A stretch of DNA of 54,479 nt from CAZVYN01 sp964631125 (GCA_964631125.1 CAZVYN010000019.1:1-54479), one strand, 5' to 3'. Shown: positions 36,231 to 44,211, numbered from the stretch's first letter. Notes: generated by a model from the sequence alone, not told the origin. Program-made: numbers and translations.

Positions 36231-36259
36231 AGTATAACCCAGGTCATACCACCGTCGAA
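36231..36259 (-). promoter_or_regulatory. Sigma-70-type promoter of mazEF
   Basis: Minus strand: -35 TTCGAC at 36259-36254, 17-base spacer, -10 TATACT at 36236-36231. The spacer and -10 hold the inverted half-sites GTAT/ATAC (GTATGACCTGGGTTATAC), a likely antitoxin operator. Predicted transcription start falls at or next to the antitoxin ATG. Confidence 0.6.
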
Positions 36260-36319
36260 TGTCGAGTTCCCGATCACGCCGACCTCGCCGGGCATGGCGC
36301 TGGACACTCGGCTCCGACG

Positions 36320-36721
36320 TCACCTTCGCCCTCGCGGCCGACTTCGGGCGTATCGCTTCTTCCCCCCGACGCCGGGCACGGCCGCGACTTGTTTCATCCA
36401 CGCCGCGATCTGACGTTCGTCGAGGTCGTCCACGGATTCGAGCTCCACGCCCCGCGTAGACTTGCCCATCCCTACCGGCGTCACCGGCGGTACAGGCTCG
36501 AGCGCCGCGCCGTTGACGAACATGAGCTTGACGTGGCCGGCGACGCCGCCGCAACAGAAGCACCAGCCGTCGCCGACGCCATAGTGCGACATGCCCCACT
36601 TCACGGAGCGCTGCAGGCCGGGAAGCGTCTTGGCCGCCAGGGCATCGACACTTTCGGCGATGCCGCGCTGCGCACCGCTGGACTCCCCGAAATCTGCTCT
36701 TGCCAGTTCATGGTTTGGAAT
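36320..36721 (-). pseudogene. DUF1801-family gene lacking a start codon
   Basis: The reading frame from the TAG at 36722-36724 downward encodes ELARADFGESSGAQRGIAES, then ...LPGLQRSVKWGMSHYGVGD and GMGKSTRGVELESVDDLDER, a clear DUF1801 protein. No ATG, GTG or TTG precedes the conserved start. The nearest is GTG 36604, which would give 94 residues without the first third. An ATG at 36711 exists only in another frame. So the gene has lost its 5' end or carries a frameshift. DUF1801 relatives include YdhG-like proteins of uncertain function. Confidence 0.7.
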
Positions 36722-37201
36722 CTATCTCCGGTACACAGTTGCGTCGAACACCGCCTCCGCGGTCGCCCCGCTGAGCGGGCTAGCGGAAATGAGCTCAGTC
36801 GCAACACCCGCGAGCCGAGCCGAGGTGAAGGCGGCGGGAGTTGTCGCCCGCAGCGAATGGCGGTGGGTGGCCGCCTTCAACTTGGGTGGATGATCCAACC
36901 GACCTACTCGGATGACTCGAGACCCTCGCGTCGCCTGGCACTTTCCTGGTGGCGAAGAGCAGAGCAAGATCTGTGAAGCATTCGAACCATTGGAATGCGC
37001 TCCAGGCCAGCAGGCCACCAACGCGACAGCGCCGAGCCAGCCTCCCGGTTGCTCCGGGAGCTCGAGAAGCGCGCTCCGGAGCCAGCGACGCTCAAATAGC
37101 TCGAAGAGCAAATTGCACAAGGCCGCCACGCTCAGGCCGGCCACCACTAGATCGGTGGGCTGCGCGAGCACGCTCCTCTGCTGTCCGCTACGCTCGCTCA
37201 A
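36722..37201 (-). CDS. Doubtful hypothetical protein with two hydrophobic stretches
   Basis: An open frame of 159 codons. Residues 16-35 (DLVVAGLSVAALCNLLFELF) and 52-66 (GGWLGAVALVACWPG) are hydrophobic; the rest is compositionally plain. No family recognised. The frame ends exactly where the DUF1801 frame begins. Part of the stretch 36722-37362, for which I see no other gene; treat as low confidence. Confidence 0.25.
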   Translation of the reverse strand: MSERSGQQRSVLAQPTDLVVAGLSVAALCNLLFELFERRWLRSALLELPEQPGGWLGAVALVACWPGAHSNGSNASQILLCSSPPGKCQATRGSRVIRVGRLDHPPKLKAATHRHSLRATTPAAFTSARLAGVATELISASPLSGATAEAVFDATVYRR

Positions 37202-37273
37202 CTGCAGAGGTCCGGTGGCGTTACTCGAGGATGAGTGCCAGGGCTACCGGACGCCCGCAAAGCTAGTGGTGAC

Positions 37274-37346
37274 GCCCAACGCCCGCGATCAGCGGCGCCG
37301 GCCGCGATTCGATCGCCTCGCGAATCTCGGCCTCCGCATCGTCGCC
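37274..37346 (-). other. attC-like site 2 (3' half clear, 5' half degenerate)
   Basis: Minus strand: perfect R' box GTTGGGC at 37280-37274, preceded by CCGCTGATC (37295-37287), the same L' stem seen at sites 5 and 6. The opposite arm GATGCGG lies at 37340-37334, but no good R'' box remains. It lies 17 bases downstream of the vapC stop. Confidence 0.45.
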
Positions 37347-37362
37347 TCACTTCCCCGTCCCC

Positions 37363-37719
37363 TCAGACCGAGACCCGCAGGGCCTTCGCCATCGCGGCAA
37401 GCTGACGATCGAGCGTCCAGAGCAGAGACCGCGAGAGTAGGGTCGACGCCAGGAGGTGTGCGTCCACCCAACCGATGCCGCGGCCAGGCAACTTGGCGTC
37501 CTCGATCATCCGCAACACCTCGTGACTCTCCGTCACTTCGGCTTGAGGAAGTGAGTTCATCAGCGTCAGCAGCTCCTGGCGGTTCTTCAGCGAGCCACAC
37601 GCCAACTCGCCCGCGACGAACGGATGACCTAGAACCTTGCTCTCGAGCAGCAGGGCCTTCAGTTCCCGGTTGCCACGACGAAGATGGTCGACCCATACCG
37701 ACGTGTCGACCAGGATCAC
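37363..37719 (-). CDS. vapC: VapC-type PIN-domain ribonuclease toxin
   Basis: 118 residues from GTG 37719. Acidic residues in ILVDTSVWVDHLRRGN (Asp5), VAGELACGSL (Glu near 43), GWVDAHLLASTLL (Asp near 91) and LWTLDRQLAAMA (Asp near 108). Start overlaps the antitoxin stop (GTGA). Presumed to cleave tRNA or rRNA as other VapC toxins. Confidence 0.9.
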   Translation of the reverse strand: MILVDTSVWVDHLRRGNRELKALLLESKVLGHPFVAGELACGSLKNRQELLTLMNSLPQAEVTESHEVLRMIEDAKLPGRGIGWVDAHLLASTLLSRSLLWTLDRQLAAMAKALRVSV

Positions 37720-38000
37720 GCCGCCCGCCCGGACCGCCTTCTCGGAATCGGACGAAGCTTCGGCTCGCTCCCGCCGAGGTCGGCCAGGCGCCGCGCACTG
37801 GCGGCCGCGATCAGAGCCTCCAGCCCCATCCGCACGAGCGAGGTCTTCTCGGAGACGCCCGTCAGCTTGGCCGCCTGCTGGAGCAGCGCCGGCCGAGCGA
37901 TCGCCGTGCGGGGGCCGACCGTCGGGAGCCCCGGGGAGCAGCGCAGTTCTTGGTTCCACAACCCAGGGGTTGACGACCGGGAATGTCTGAGTATACTCAC
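37716..38000 (-). CDS. vapB: VapB-type antitoxin with altered N-terminus
   Basis: Up to 94 residues from GTG 38000. The C-terminal 57 residues (LLQQAAKLTGVSEKTSLVRM ... SARRLADLGGSE) match VapB antitoxins that pair with this VapC type. The expected start MRTTLNLD is replaced by RTAIARPA with no ATG beside it, so the 5' end is diverged. GTG 38000 lies inside the divergent gntR operator; TTG 37961 is another option. Start uncertain. Confidence 0.65.
   Translation of the reverse strand: MSILRHSRSSTPGLWNQELRCSPGLPTVGPRTAIARPALLQQAAKLTGVSEKTSLVRMGLEALIAAASARRLADLGGSEPKLRPIPRRRSGRAA
37970..38000 (+). promoter_or_regulatory. Promoter and palindromic operator of the gntR-ABC operon
   Basis: -35 TTGACG at 37970-37975, 16-base spacer, -10 TATACT at 37992-37997. 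The -10 lies inside the perfect 12-bp palindrome TGAGTATACTCA (37989-38000). A repressor bound there would block transcription; autoregulation by the GntR protein encoded next is likely. The same palindrome could affect the divergent vapBC genes. Confidence 0.7.
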
Positions 38001-38025
38001 TATGCACAGTCAACCGGAGGATCGC

Positions 38026-38451
38026 ATGGGAACCGAACTGCTCCTCTCCCCGCACTCCAGCACGCCGATGTACGCCCAGATCGTGGAGCAGATTGTCGCC
38101 AAAGTGCTCGCAGGGGAGTGGCAGGAGGGCGATCCGCTGCCTTCGATCCGCGAGCTCGCGGGCGACAGCCGAGTCAGCGTGATCACGGTGAAGCGCGCCT
38201 ATCTGGAGCTGGAGCGGGCGGGCGTGATCGTCACCTGGCAGGGGAAGGGGTCTTTCGTGGCCCACGCGCTCGACGCGATGCGGACCCGCGCCGCCGACGA
38301 ATTCCAGGCGCAATTGAAAGCGCTGCTGGACGCGGCCAGGACGCGAGGGCTCAGCCGGCAGGAGATCGTCGGCCGGGTCGAGCAGGCGCTGTCCGGTCAG
38401 CCTGAAGCTTCGCAACCATCCACCGAACCCAACCGAAGGAAACCGGAATGA
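38026..38451 (+). CDS. GntR-family regulator, YtrA subfamily
   Basis: 141 residues from ATG 38026 (CGGAGG five bases upstream). Winged-helix domain 10-78: MYAQIVEQIVAKVLAGEWQE, LPSIRELAGDSRVSVITVKR, GVIVTWQGKGSFV. The short C-terminal helical part (about 60 residues) is the YtrA dimerisation type. YtrA regulators usually control adjacent ABC transporter genes, as here with a four-base overlap. Confidence 0.92.
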   Translation: MGTELLLSPHSSTPMYAQIVEQIVAKVLAGEWQEGDPLPSIRELAGDSRVSVITVKRAYLELERAGVIVTWQGKGSFVAHALDAMRTRAADEFQAQLKALLDAARTRGLSRQEIVGRVEQALSGQPEASQPSTEPNRRKPE

Positions 38452-39332
38452 GCCCCGCCATCGCGCTGAAAGGCGTCTGCAAGCAGTACGACGGGTTCGC
38501 CCTGCGCGACATCGACCTCGAACTGCCGACCGGCCAAGTCATGGGCCTGGTCGGCGTCAACGGCGCCGGCAAGTCAACGCTGCTGCGCCTGCTGATGGGG
38601 CTCATCCGCGCCGACGGCGGCGAGGTCGAAGTGCTCGCGCAGCGACTGCCTCGAGCGCAGGTTGCGGTGAAGCGGGACATCGGCTACGCCTCGGACGACA
38701 TGCGCCTGTACGGCGGCCAGACGCTGCGTTGGCACATGAACTTCATTCGCAGCATCTATCCCGGCTGGGATGAAACCTATGCGCAGGACCTGCTCGCGCG
38801 GTTCGATCTGAAGCCGCAGCAGAAGCTGGCGGGTTACTCCCACGGCCAGCGCGTCAAGGCGCTGCTCCTGCTGATCTTCGCTCGGCATCCGCGACTGTTG
38901 CTGCTGGATGAGCCGACCACGGGGCTGGATCCGGTTGCGCGTGGCGAGGTGCTCGCCGCGCTGTCCGACGTGCTCCACGACGAGCGACGCTCGATCTTGT
39001 TCTCGTCGCACAACACGGCGGACGTCGAGCAGATCGCCGATTCGATCACCTTCATCCACGCCGGCGGGATCGTCGCCTCCCGAGACAAGGAATCGTTCCT
39101 CGACAGTTGGCGCCGGATCCTGTGCCAGGGCGAGTGGCCGGACGACGCGCGGCGCCCGGCGGGCGTGGTCTCGGTCCGCAGGAGCGCGTCATTGATCGAG
39201 CTCAAGACCGGCGCCTTCGACGATTCCACCCTGCCCGCGCTGCAGGCGCTCGGGCTCGCCGTGAGTTCGGTCGAGCCAATGTCGCTGGAAGACATTTTCG
39301 TCACCACCGTCCGGGGAGGCCACAACCCATGA
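38448..39332 (+). CDS. ABC transporter ATP-binding protein
   Basis: 294 residues. Walker A GVNGAGKST near 36, Q-loop region IGYASDDMRLYGG, signature GYSHGQRVKALLLL near 130 (variant SHGQ), Walker B LLLLDEPTTGLDP near 150, H-loop SSHNTADVEQIA. Works with the permease encoded next. In YtrA-type operons such exporters often answer cell-envelope stress or peptide antibiotics; substrate not determinable here. Confidence 0.92.
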   Translation: MSPAIALKGVCKQYDGFALRDIDLELPTGQVMGLVGVNGAGKSTLLRLLMGLIRADGGEVEVLAQRLPRAQVAVKRDIGYASDDMRLYGGQTLRWHMNFIRSIYPGWDETYAQDLLARFDLKPQQKLAGYSHGQRVKALLLLIFARHPRLLLLDEPTTGLDPVARGEVLAALSDVLHDERRSILFSSHNTADVEQIADSITFIHAGGIVASRDKESFLDSWRRILCQGEWPDDARRPAGVVSVRRSASLIELKTGAFDDSTLPALQALGLAVSSVEPMSLEDIFVTTVRGGHNP

Positions 39333-40015
39333 GCTGGTTCGCATCCGATGCCGGAATGGTCAGGAAGCTGATCGTCAAGGACTGGCAGGTCTACCAGAAG
39401 CAACTCGCCGTATACCTCGCCGCAATGCTGTTCGCGCTCGGCCTGATCGGCATGGGCACGCCGTGGATGGCCTCGGCCGGCGCCCTGCTGCTGCTGGTGC
39501 TGCTCGTGGTGGTGGGATCCTTCGCGATCGAGTCTTCGGTCATGACCGAACGCAAGCAGCAGACCGTGCCCTTCGTCATGAGTCTGCCGGTGACGCCGAT
39601 GGATTTCTACTGGGGCAAGCTGCTCGCCAACCTGGTCATCTATCTGGCGCCGTTCCTCCTGGTCACCGGCGGCTTGCTCGCGCTGATCTTGACGACGCCC
39701 AGTCCCGACGGCGCCGTGACGTGGGTGGTGGTCATCGCGACGTTCATGCTGGTGATCTTCTGCGTGTCGTTGTGCGTGGCGATCGCGCTCGACTCCGAAG
39801 GCTGGAATACCTTCACGATGCTCGCGTTGATGACGCTGATCGGTCCGTTCATCTATTGGGTGAGCCGCCTCGACGGAATCGCCCCGTACCTGAAGACCGA
39901 CGACATGGTCTGGAGCGCCCCCGTCGTCGGCCTGCTCGGCGCAGAACTGGCGGTGATCGCGATCACGATCTTCGTCACCAGTTGGGTCCACTCCCGGAAG
40001 TCGTCGTTCCTGTGA
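39329..40015 (+). CDS. ABC-2 family permease
   Basis: 228 residues from the ATG overlapping the ATPase stop. Six hydrophobic segments: near 28-45, 48-70, 105-130, 140-162, 170-188 and 198-220. The cytoplasmic sequence TERKQQTVPFVMSLPVTPMD between helices two and three is the ABC-2 coupling region. Its stop overlaps the next start (GTGA), so the whole operon is translationally coupled. Confidence 0.88.
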   Translation: MSWFASDAGMVRKLIVKDWQVYQKQLAVYLAAMLFALGLIGMGTPWMASAGALLLLVLLVVVGSFAIESSVMTERKQQTVPFVMSLPVTPMDFYWGKLLANLVIYLAPFLLVTGGLLALILTTPSPDGAVTWVVVIATFMLVIFCVSLCVAIALDSEGWNTFTMLALMTLIGPFIYWVSRLDGIAPYLKTDDMVWSAPVVGLLGAELAVIAITIFVTSWVHSRKSSFL

Positions 40016-41220
40016 GCGCAGTCGAGACGCCGGCCGGCGAACGCATCCACTACATGGACAACCTGCGGGCGCTGGCCATGCTGGTCGGCGTGGTCTTCCA
40101 CGCTGCGCTCGCCTACAGCCCGTTGATGCATCCCTTCTGGCCGCTGGCCGATGCAGGAAGATCGATCGCCGTCGACGCAGGCGCCTGGTTCCTGCATGCG
40201 TTCCGGATGCCGCTGTTCTTCGTCGTCGCGGGCTACTTCGCGGCCTTGCTAGCGGCTCGTCGGGGCATGGGAGGCTTGTTCCAAAACCGATGCGCGCGCG
40301 TGCTGGCGCCGTTGCTGCTGTTCTTGCCACTGGTCCTGGCCAGCCTCCAGTGGCTGACCGTGAATGCCGCCGCCACTGCCGTACATCCGTCGCCGGCCCT
40401 GGCCTGGATCCGCGCCTACGTCGACGAGCACGGCGCGATCCCTTCCGCGTCGGGTTGGGCGCATCTGTGGTTCCTGTTCTATCTGCTGCTCTTCACGCTG
40501 CTGGTCTGGGTAGCGTCTGCGCTCGAGCTCAGGCGCATCGGCGACAGGATCGCAGCGCTGCATCCGACCGTGTTGCCGTTGGCGACGCCATTGCTGCTGG
40601 CGCCCGCGCTGGCCTGCGTCAGCGTCCCCTGGCCTGCGCCCGAATCGTTCGTCCCGGCCCTGTGGGCGCTAGTGTTCTTCGGGGTCTATTTCGCGATTGG
40701 CTACCAGACGCACCACGGGAGCGCCATCCTCGATCGCCTGCGTTCGCAGTCGCCCTTCCTGTTGAGCGGCGCCTTCGCAGCCTATGCTGCGCTCTTCTGG
40801 TTGACCGACGGCCTGGCCCCGACCCGGCACGCGCCCCTACGGCACTTCCTGCATGCCGTGCTGCAAGCGTACGCGGGATTCTGGATGACGCTCTGCTGCC
40901 TGCAGGCCGCAAGGCAATGGCTGGATGGAACCAGCGCGACCCTCCGCTGGCTCGCCGACGCGTCCTACTGGGTCTACCTCGTACACCTGCCATTACTCTT
41001 CGCGATCCAGTACCAGTTGCTCGACATGCCGATCCACTGGACAGCGAAGTTCGCGATCTCGACGTTCTCCACGCTCGCGCTATCGTTCGCCAGCTACCAG
41101 TTGCTGGTGCGTCATACCGTCATCGGCAGGCTGCTCAACGGATCGCTGCCGAGAGCAGACGGGAAATCTCGCGTTCCACCGGCGATTGGCTCGGGTCATC
41201 GGCAACCGTGGGCCGGTTGA
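40012..41220 (+). CDS. Acyltransferase 3 family membrane protein (OpgC/MdoC-like)
   Basis: 402 residues from GTG 40012. Starts HYMDNLRALAMLVGVVFHAA, the acyltransferase 3 signature with its conserved His30 region, and has about ten membrane helices with a late block ASYWVYLVHLPLLFAIQYQL. OpgC-like members succinylate periplasmic glucans; others O-acylate surface polysaccharides. Coupled to the ABC genes, so the operon may modify and export an envelope component or help protect it. Target unknown. Confidence 0.85.
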   Translation: MSAVETPAGERIHYMDNLRALAMLVGVVFHAALAYSPLMHPFWPLADAGRSIAVDAGAWFLHAFRMPLFFVVAGYFAALLAARRGMGGLFQNRCARVLAPLLLFLPLVLASLQWLTVNAAATAVHPSPALAWIRAYVDEHGAIPSASGWAHLWFLFYLLLFTLLVWVASALELRRIGDRIAALHPTVLPLATPLLLAPALACVSVPWPAPESFVPALWALVFFGVYFAIGYQTHHGSAILDRLRSQSPFLLSGAFAAYAALFWLTDGLAPTRHAPLRHFLHAVLQAYAGFWMTLCCLQAARQWLDGTSATLRWLADASYWVYLVHLPLLFAIQYQLLDMPIHWTAKFAISTFSTLALSFASYQLLVRHTVIGRLLNGSLPRADGKSRVPPAIGSGHRQPWAG

Positions 41221-41239
41221 CCGGCCGCCGATGCCAGGG

Positions 41240-41737
41240 TCAGGCATCGTCCCCGACTCGAACAAACTGCATTGTCCAGTTTGTTTCCCACGTCGAACCA
41301 GCGTCATCGGAGAAAGCCTGCTCCCAACGAGGGCCCTCATTCGGAACTGAAGTCCAAGTGAACCGGATCTTGATCGGCTTCGCATCGAACACGTCGTCTG
41401 CATAGAACAAGCCTGTGTTCGCATTGAACTGACCGACGACTGGCTTGTCGAGGCGGGTCGGGTTGCGACCGTCGAGCCACCAGATGGACCAAGTCCTGGA
41501 CTCTTGGCAGTAGGAGCGTAGTGCTACAGCCCGAAACGCGCCTTCTGGGAAGTCGAGTATGTTGTCTTCCAGATTGCCGAACCCGCCAAGCGTTTTGCGC
41601 GTGGAGGAGCGCCCGGAGAATTCAGTCCATTCGGTGCAGCCGGACAGGCGCTCATTCAGACGCCTGTGCTTGACACTCCAATCGCCAATGATGAAGTCGA
41701 AGTCATTCGGTGCGGCAGCTTCGAGTGGAAGAGTCAT
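41240..41737 (-). CDS. DUF1579-like hypothetical protein
   Basis: 165 residues. Opens FDFIIGDWSVKHRRLNERLSG and has the lipocalin-like strand pattern EWTEFSG, LGGFGNLEDNILDF, RSYCQESRTWSIWWLDGRN, FRFTWTSV-like IKIRFTWTSVPNEGPRWEQAF and ETNWTMQFVR. Proteins of this form are small cytoplasmic beta-barrels of unknown role. It is convergent with the acyltransferase gene and downstream of the propeller gene. Confidence 0.7.
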   Translation of the reverse strand: MTLPLEAAAPNDFDFIIGDWSVKHRRLNERLSGCTEWTEFSGRSSTRKTLGGFGNLEDNILDFPEGAFRAVALRSYCQESRTWSIWWLDGRNPTRLDKPVVGQFNANTGLFYADDVFDAKPIKIRFTWTSVPNEGPRWEQAFSDDAGSTWETNWTMQFVRVGDDA

Positions 41738-41782
41738 GGTTGGTTTGGGATTCCTCCGTGGCTGAGCGCGTTGCAGACCGTG

Positions 41783-42895
41783 TCAGTGAATCCGGTCGAA
41801 CGACGCTCCGTTGAACTTGAACACGCCATTCCCGGCCAACCACAGGTCGCCACGGCGATCCGTGTAGATGCACATGATGTCCTTGCTCGTCAGACCGTCG
41901 TCGGCCGAGTAGTTCCTCAACGACTTGCCGTCGTAGCGCCAGGCGCCATGCTCGACCGTGCCGAACCAGATGTTCCCATCACGGTCTTCTCCGATCGAGA
42001 ACACCCGGTGCAGCGTGGCGGAACCATCCGTCACGTCTCCAGGCTGAGGCGTCGTTCTCCCGCCGTGCGAACCCAACTTGCCAAGCCCCATCTCCTGCGT
42101 GAAATGGGTGGCGACGTGTCCGTCATACAGGAAGACTCCGACGCCATTGTTGCCGATCCAGAGCCTTTCCTTGCTGTCCTCGAAGACGGAACGGACATGC
42201 AGCCAACCGGTGTTCTCGTCGAGTCCCAGGCTCTTGTCATCGATGACGGTGAACGACTCGCCGTCGTATCCGAACACCGTCGTGTAGGTCGCGAACCAGA
42301 GCCTCCCGCTCTTGCCCTTGGCCATGCCCGTGGTCGCGTAGGCGCTGACGCGCGTGGGATCCGCGGGGACGGAGTACGCCAGGTAGGTGAAGGTCTTTCC
42401 GTCGTACCGATAGACGCCCGGCTGCGCTTCGATCTCGATCGCCCCCATCCCCCCTTCCTCCTTGAACCACAGGTCTCCCGCACCCAGCCGCCAGTCTTGC
42501 TTCGAAGCGTAGTTCTTGTTCGAGGGGATGATGATCCTCTCCCCATCGAAGCCGCTGACTCTGGAGCCTCCCTCGAACCAAACAACTCCGGCTCGATCCT
42601 CCTGGATCGACCGGATCTGGCCGTCGCTCAGTCCGTCTTCCATCGTGAAATAGGTGAGGCTCTCGCCGTCGAAGCGGCACACCCCCTCGTTCCAACTCCC
42701 GAACCAGTAGTTCCCCTTGCTGTCCTCGAGGATGGAGCGCACCGTCTCGTACCGCAGCCGTGCAGGCGCACCATTGGTGCTGTCGCTCACCCCCGATCCC
42801 GCCACGTCCCGCTCCGTCGCGCCTGACGCTGCTGGGACAACCGCAAGCATGATGAGCGCCGCCAGAACTCCACGCACCCGACCGCGCGTCATCAA
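41783..42895 (-). CDS. Secreted two-component-regulator-type beta-propeller protein
   Basis: 370 residues. Signal peptide VLAALIMLAVVPAASGA at 10-26. Then at least seven Reg_prop repeats of about 40 residues, each like VRSILEDSKGNYWFGSWNEG or IFSIGEDRDGNIWFGTVEHG, with intervening YDGKSF strands. Such propellers are usually the sensor half of hybrid kinases; here the protein stops after the propeller, with no membrane helix or kinase, so it is a free periplasmic or secreted propeller. Start overlaps the DUF2442 stop by four bases. Confidence 0.82.
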   Translation of the reverse strand: MMTRGRVRGVLAALIMLAVVPAASGATERDVAGSGVSDSTNGAPARLRYETVRSILEDSKGNYWFGSWNEGVCRFDGESLTYFTMEDGLSDGQIRSIQEDRAGVVWFEGGSRVSGFDGERIIIPSNKNYASKQDWRLGAGDLWFKEEGGMGAIEIEAQPGVYRYDGKTFTYLAYSVPADPTRVSAYATTGMAKGKSGRLWFATYTTVFGYDGESFTVIDDKSLGLDENTGWLHVRSVFEDSKERLWIGNNGVGVFLYDGHVATHFTQEMGLGKLGSHGGRTTPQPGDVTDGSATLHRVFSIGEDRDGNIWFGTVEHGAWRYDGKSLRNYSADDGLTSKDIMCIYTDRRGDLWLAGNGVFKFNGASFDRIH

Positions 42896-43242
42896 CTGCG
42901 GCGCGCCTTGCGAACCGACGGCTTCACACCGGTCTCCGGCGCTGCGACCCCTCCGCCCTTCTCTCTCACTACTGATTGCTCGACTGACCTGGGACGCGGG
43001 GCAGGTGTCCCGTGGAGCATTCCCTCAACGCTGATGTCCTCGTCCACATCGGGCCAATGGATGCCCTGCCCAGTCCCGACGATTCGGTAGTGCGATCGTT
43101 GCTCTGGCGTCGCCTCTGAGAGCCGCCACGACCATGCGAGCGGAACGCTTATCACCCGTCCATCGACCAACTGCGCGACGATCTGGTCGCGGGTCACCCG
43201 GACCTGTTGGATTCGAGCTTCACTACCCGCCACAGTGCTCAC
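42892..43242 (-). CDS. DUF2442 protein
   Basis: 116 residues. Core RIQQVRVTRDQIVAQLVDGR, ISVPLAWSWRLSEATPEQR and IHWPDVDEDISVEGMLHG is the DUF2442 pattern. The C-terminal 35 residues are a basic, low-complexity extension. DUF2442 genes typically follow DUF4160 genes as a two-gene unit of unknown, possibly toxin-antitoxin-like, role. Here the DUF4160 partner is a deletion remnant that overlaps its start. Confidence 0.82.
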   Translation of the reverse strand: MSTVAGSEARIQQVRVTRDQIVAQLVDGRVISVPLAWSWRLSEATPEQRSHYRIVGTGQGIHWPDVDEDISVEGMLHGTPAPRPRSVEQSVVREKGGGVAAPETGVKPSVRKARRS

Positions 43243-43354
43243 GCCAAGCCTCCATGATCGATGCGCGATGGTCCGAGACGTGCGGCGGCTCCACGCAGTC
43301 GAAACTCGTGAAGTAGAACCGATACGGACCAGGGATGCGTTTTACTCTGGGCAT
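43223..43354 (-). pseudogene. DUF4160 gene with internal deletion
   Basis: A 43-codon frame: MPRVKRIPGPYRFYFTSFDC then VEPPHV matches the N-terminus of DUF4160 proteins. The end SIMEAWREHCGG matches their C-terminus (LLEAWNE-like). About 40-45 residues between them are missing, so it is an in-frame deletion derivative of an 80-90 residue protein. It overlaps the start of DUF2442 by 20 bases. Confidence 0.7.
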
Positions 43355-43376
43355 TCAGCCCTGACTCCTCAGTCCT

Positions 43377-43418
43377 GCCGAACATGCCACCCTGGTCGGG
43401 TGCAGCGCCTCGTTCGGC
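43377..43418 (-). other. attC-like recombination site 3
   Basis: Minus strand: R'' GCCGAAC (43418-43412) and R' GTTCGGC (43383-43377) are perfect complements. The inner stem CACCC/GGGTG sits around a five-base loop. The left part GAGGCGCTGCACCCGACC resembles known attC left arms. Only 42 bp, shorter than classical attC. It begins 10 bases after the CPBP protease stop. Confidence 0.5.
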
Positions 43419-43428
43419 CGCTCCCGCC

Positions 43429-44202
43429 TCACAGCAGACCTGCGGCAAAACTCACTACGTGCGCAGTCCCGTGAGCGATAATTGCCGCTTCCAGGCCGTA
43501 TCGCCAGAACAGGTAACCGAACAGCACTCCGAAAGCGGAGTTCACACCGACGACGAAAAGCACGACATCGCCCGTCAACTCCCCGACCAGCGCCCCCGCC
43601 GCCGGCAGGTGACCCGCGCCGAACAGCAACGCGGACACGACGATGGCGAGCCAGATGTAGATGGCCCGTGGAGCACCCATCCGATGTTGCAGCAGTCGCC
43701 ACGCGAGCCAAACCAGCGCCGTCATGAGCCCCCACCGCAAGAGCAACTCTTCTGTGACGCCGCCATAGAGCACGCGGGCAAGAATCGGCAAGGCATACCG
43801 CTGCTGTACCTCAGCGACGGCCGCGGGTGCGGCGTAACCGCCAACCGCGAAGAGCGACAGCCCGCCCAAGATCCCCGCGACAAGACCGGGCAGACACTGC
43901 GGTCGGAGGGCCGACGCGATCGACCGGGAAGACACCGCAGCCTCGAACGCAGGCGCGCGGAGGCCAACCTTCGGCGCGAGCGCAACGCCCGACCACACGG
44001 CAAGCGCGACGAGGAGCGCGCTCTGCGCGAGGCTCGCCAATGAAATGACCCACAGGGGCGCAGGGAGGACCACCTCACCCAACAGTTGGGGCAGCACCGT
44101 GGCCGTGACGACGACCACGCCGAACATGCCGGCCAGCCACAGGAAGAAACCGAGTCGGAGTCTCGGTATCCTTGCGGCGTCATTCGTCGTCATCAGGTCC
44201 AC
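43429..44202 (-). CDS. CPBP-family intramembrane metalloprotease
   Basis: 257 residues with about seven membrane helices. Motif 1 YGGVTEELLLRWGLM (EExxxR pattern) near 167, motif 2 the His in FGAGHLPAAGAL near 203, and motif 3 AAIIAHGTAHVVSF near 242. Abi/CAAX-type proteases process peptides or give bacteriocin self-immunity. Its start is 9 bases after the stop of the HigA chimera. Confidence 0.85.
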   Translation of the reverse strand: MDLMTTNDAARIPRLRLGFFLWLAGMFGVVVVTATVLPQLLGEVVLPAPLWVISLASLAQSALLVALAVWSGVALAPKVGLRAPAFEAAVSSRSIASALRPQCLPGLVAGILGGLSLFAVGGYAAPAAVAEVQQRYALPILARVLYGGVTEELLLRWGLMTALVWLAWRLLQHRMGAPRAIYIWLAIVVSALLFGAGHLPAAGALVGELTGDVVLFVVGVNSAFGVLFGYLFWRYGLEAAIIAHGTAHVVSFAAGLL

Positions 44203-44211
44203 GATGAACTC

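Noticed and set aside
37205..38415. A long minus frame (350 codons) spanning vapC and the gntR region
   Set aside because: Only its last 118 codons carry a PIN domain. The upstream part is antisense to gntR, and GTG 37719 overlapping the vapB stop is the natural start.
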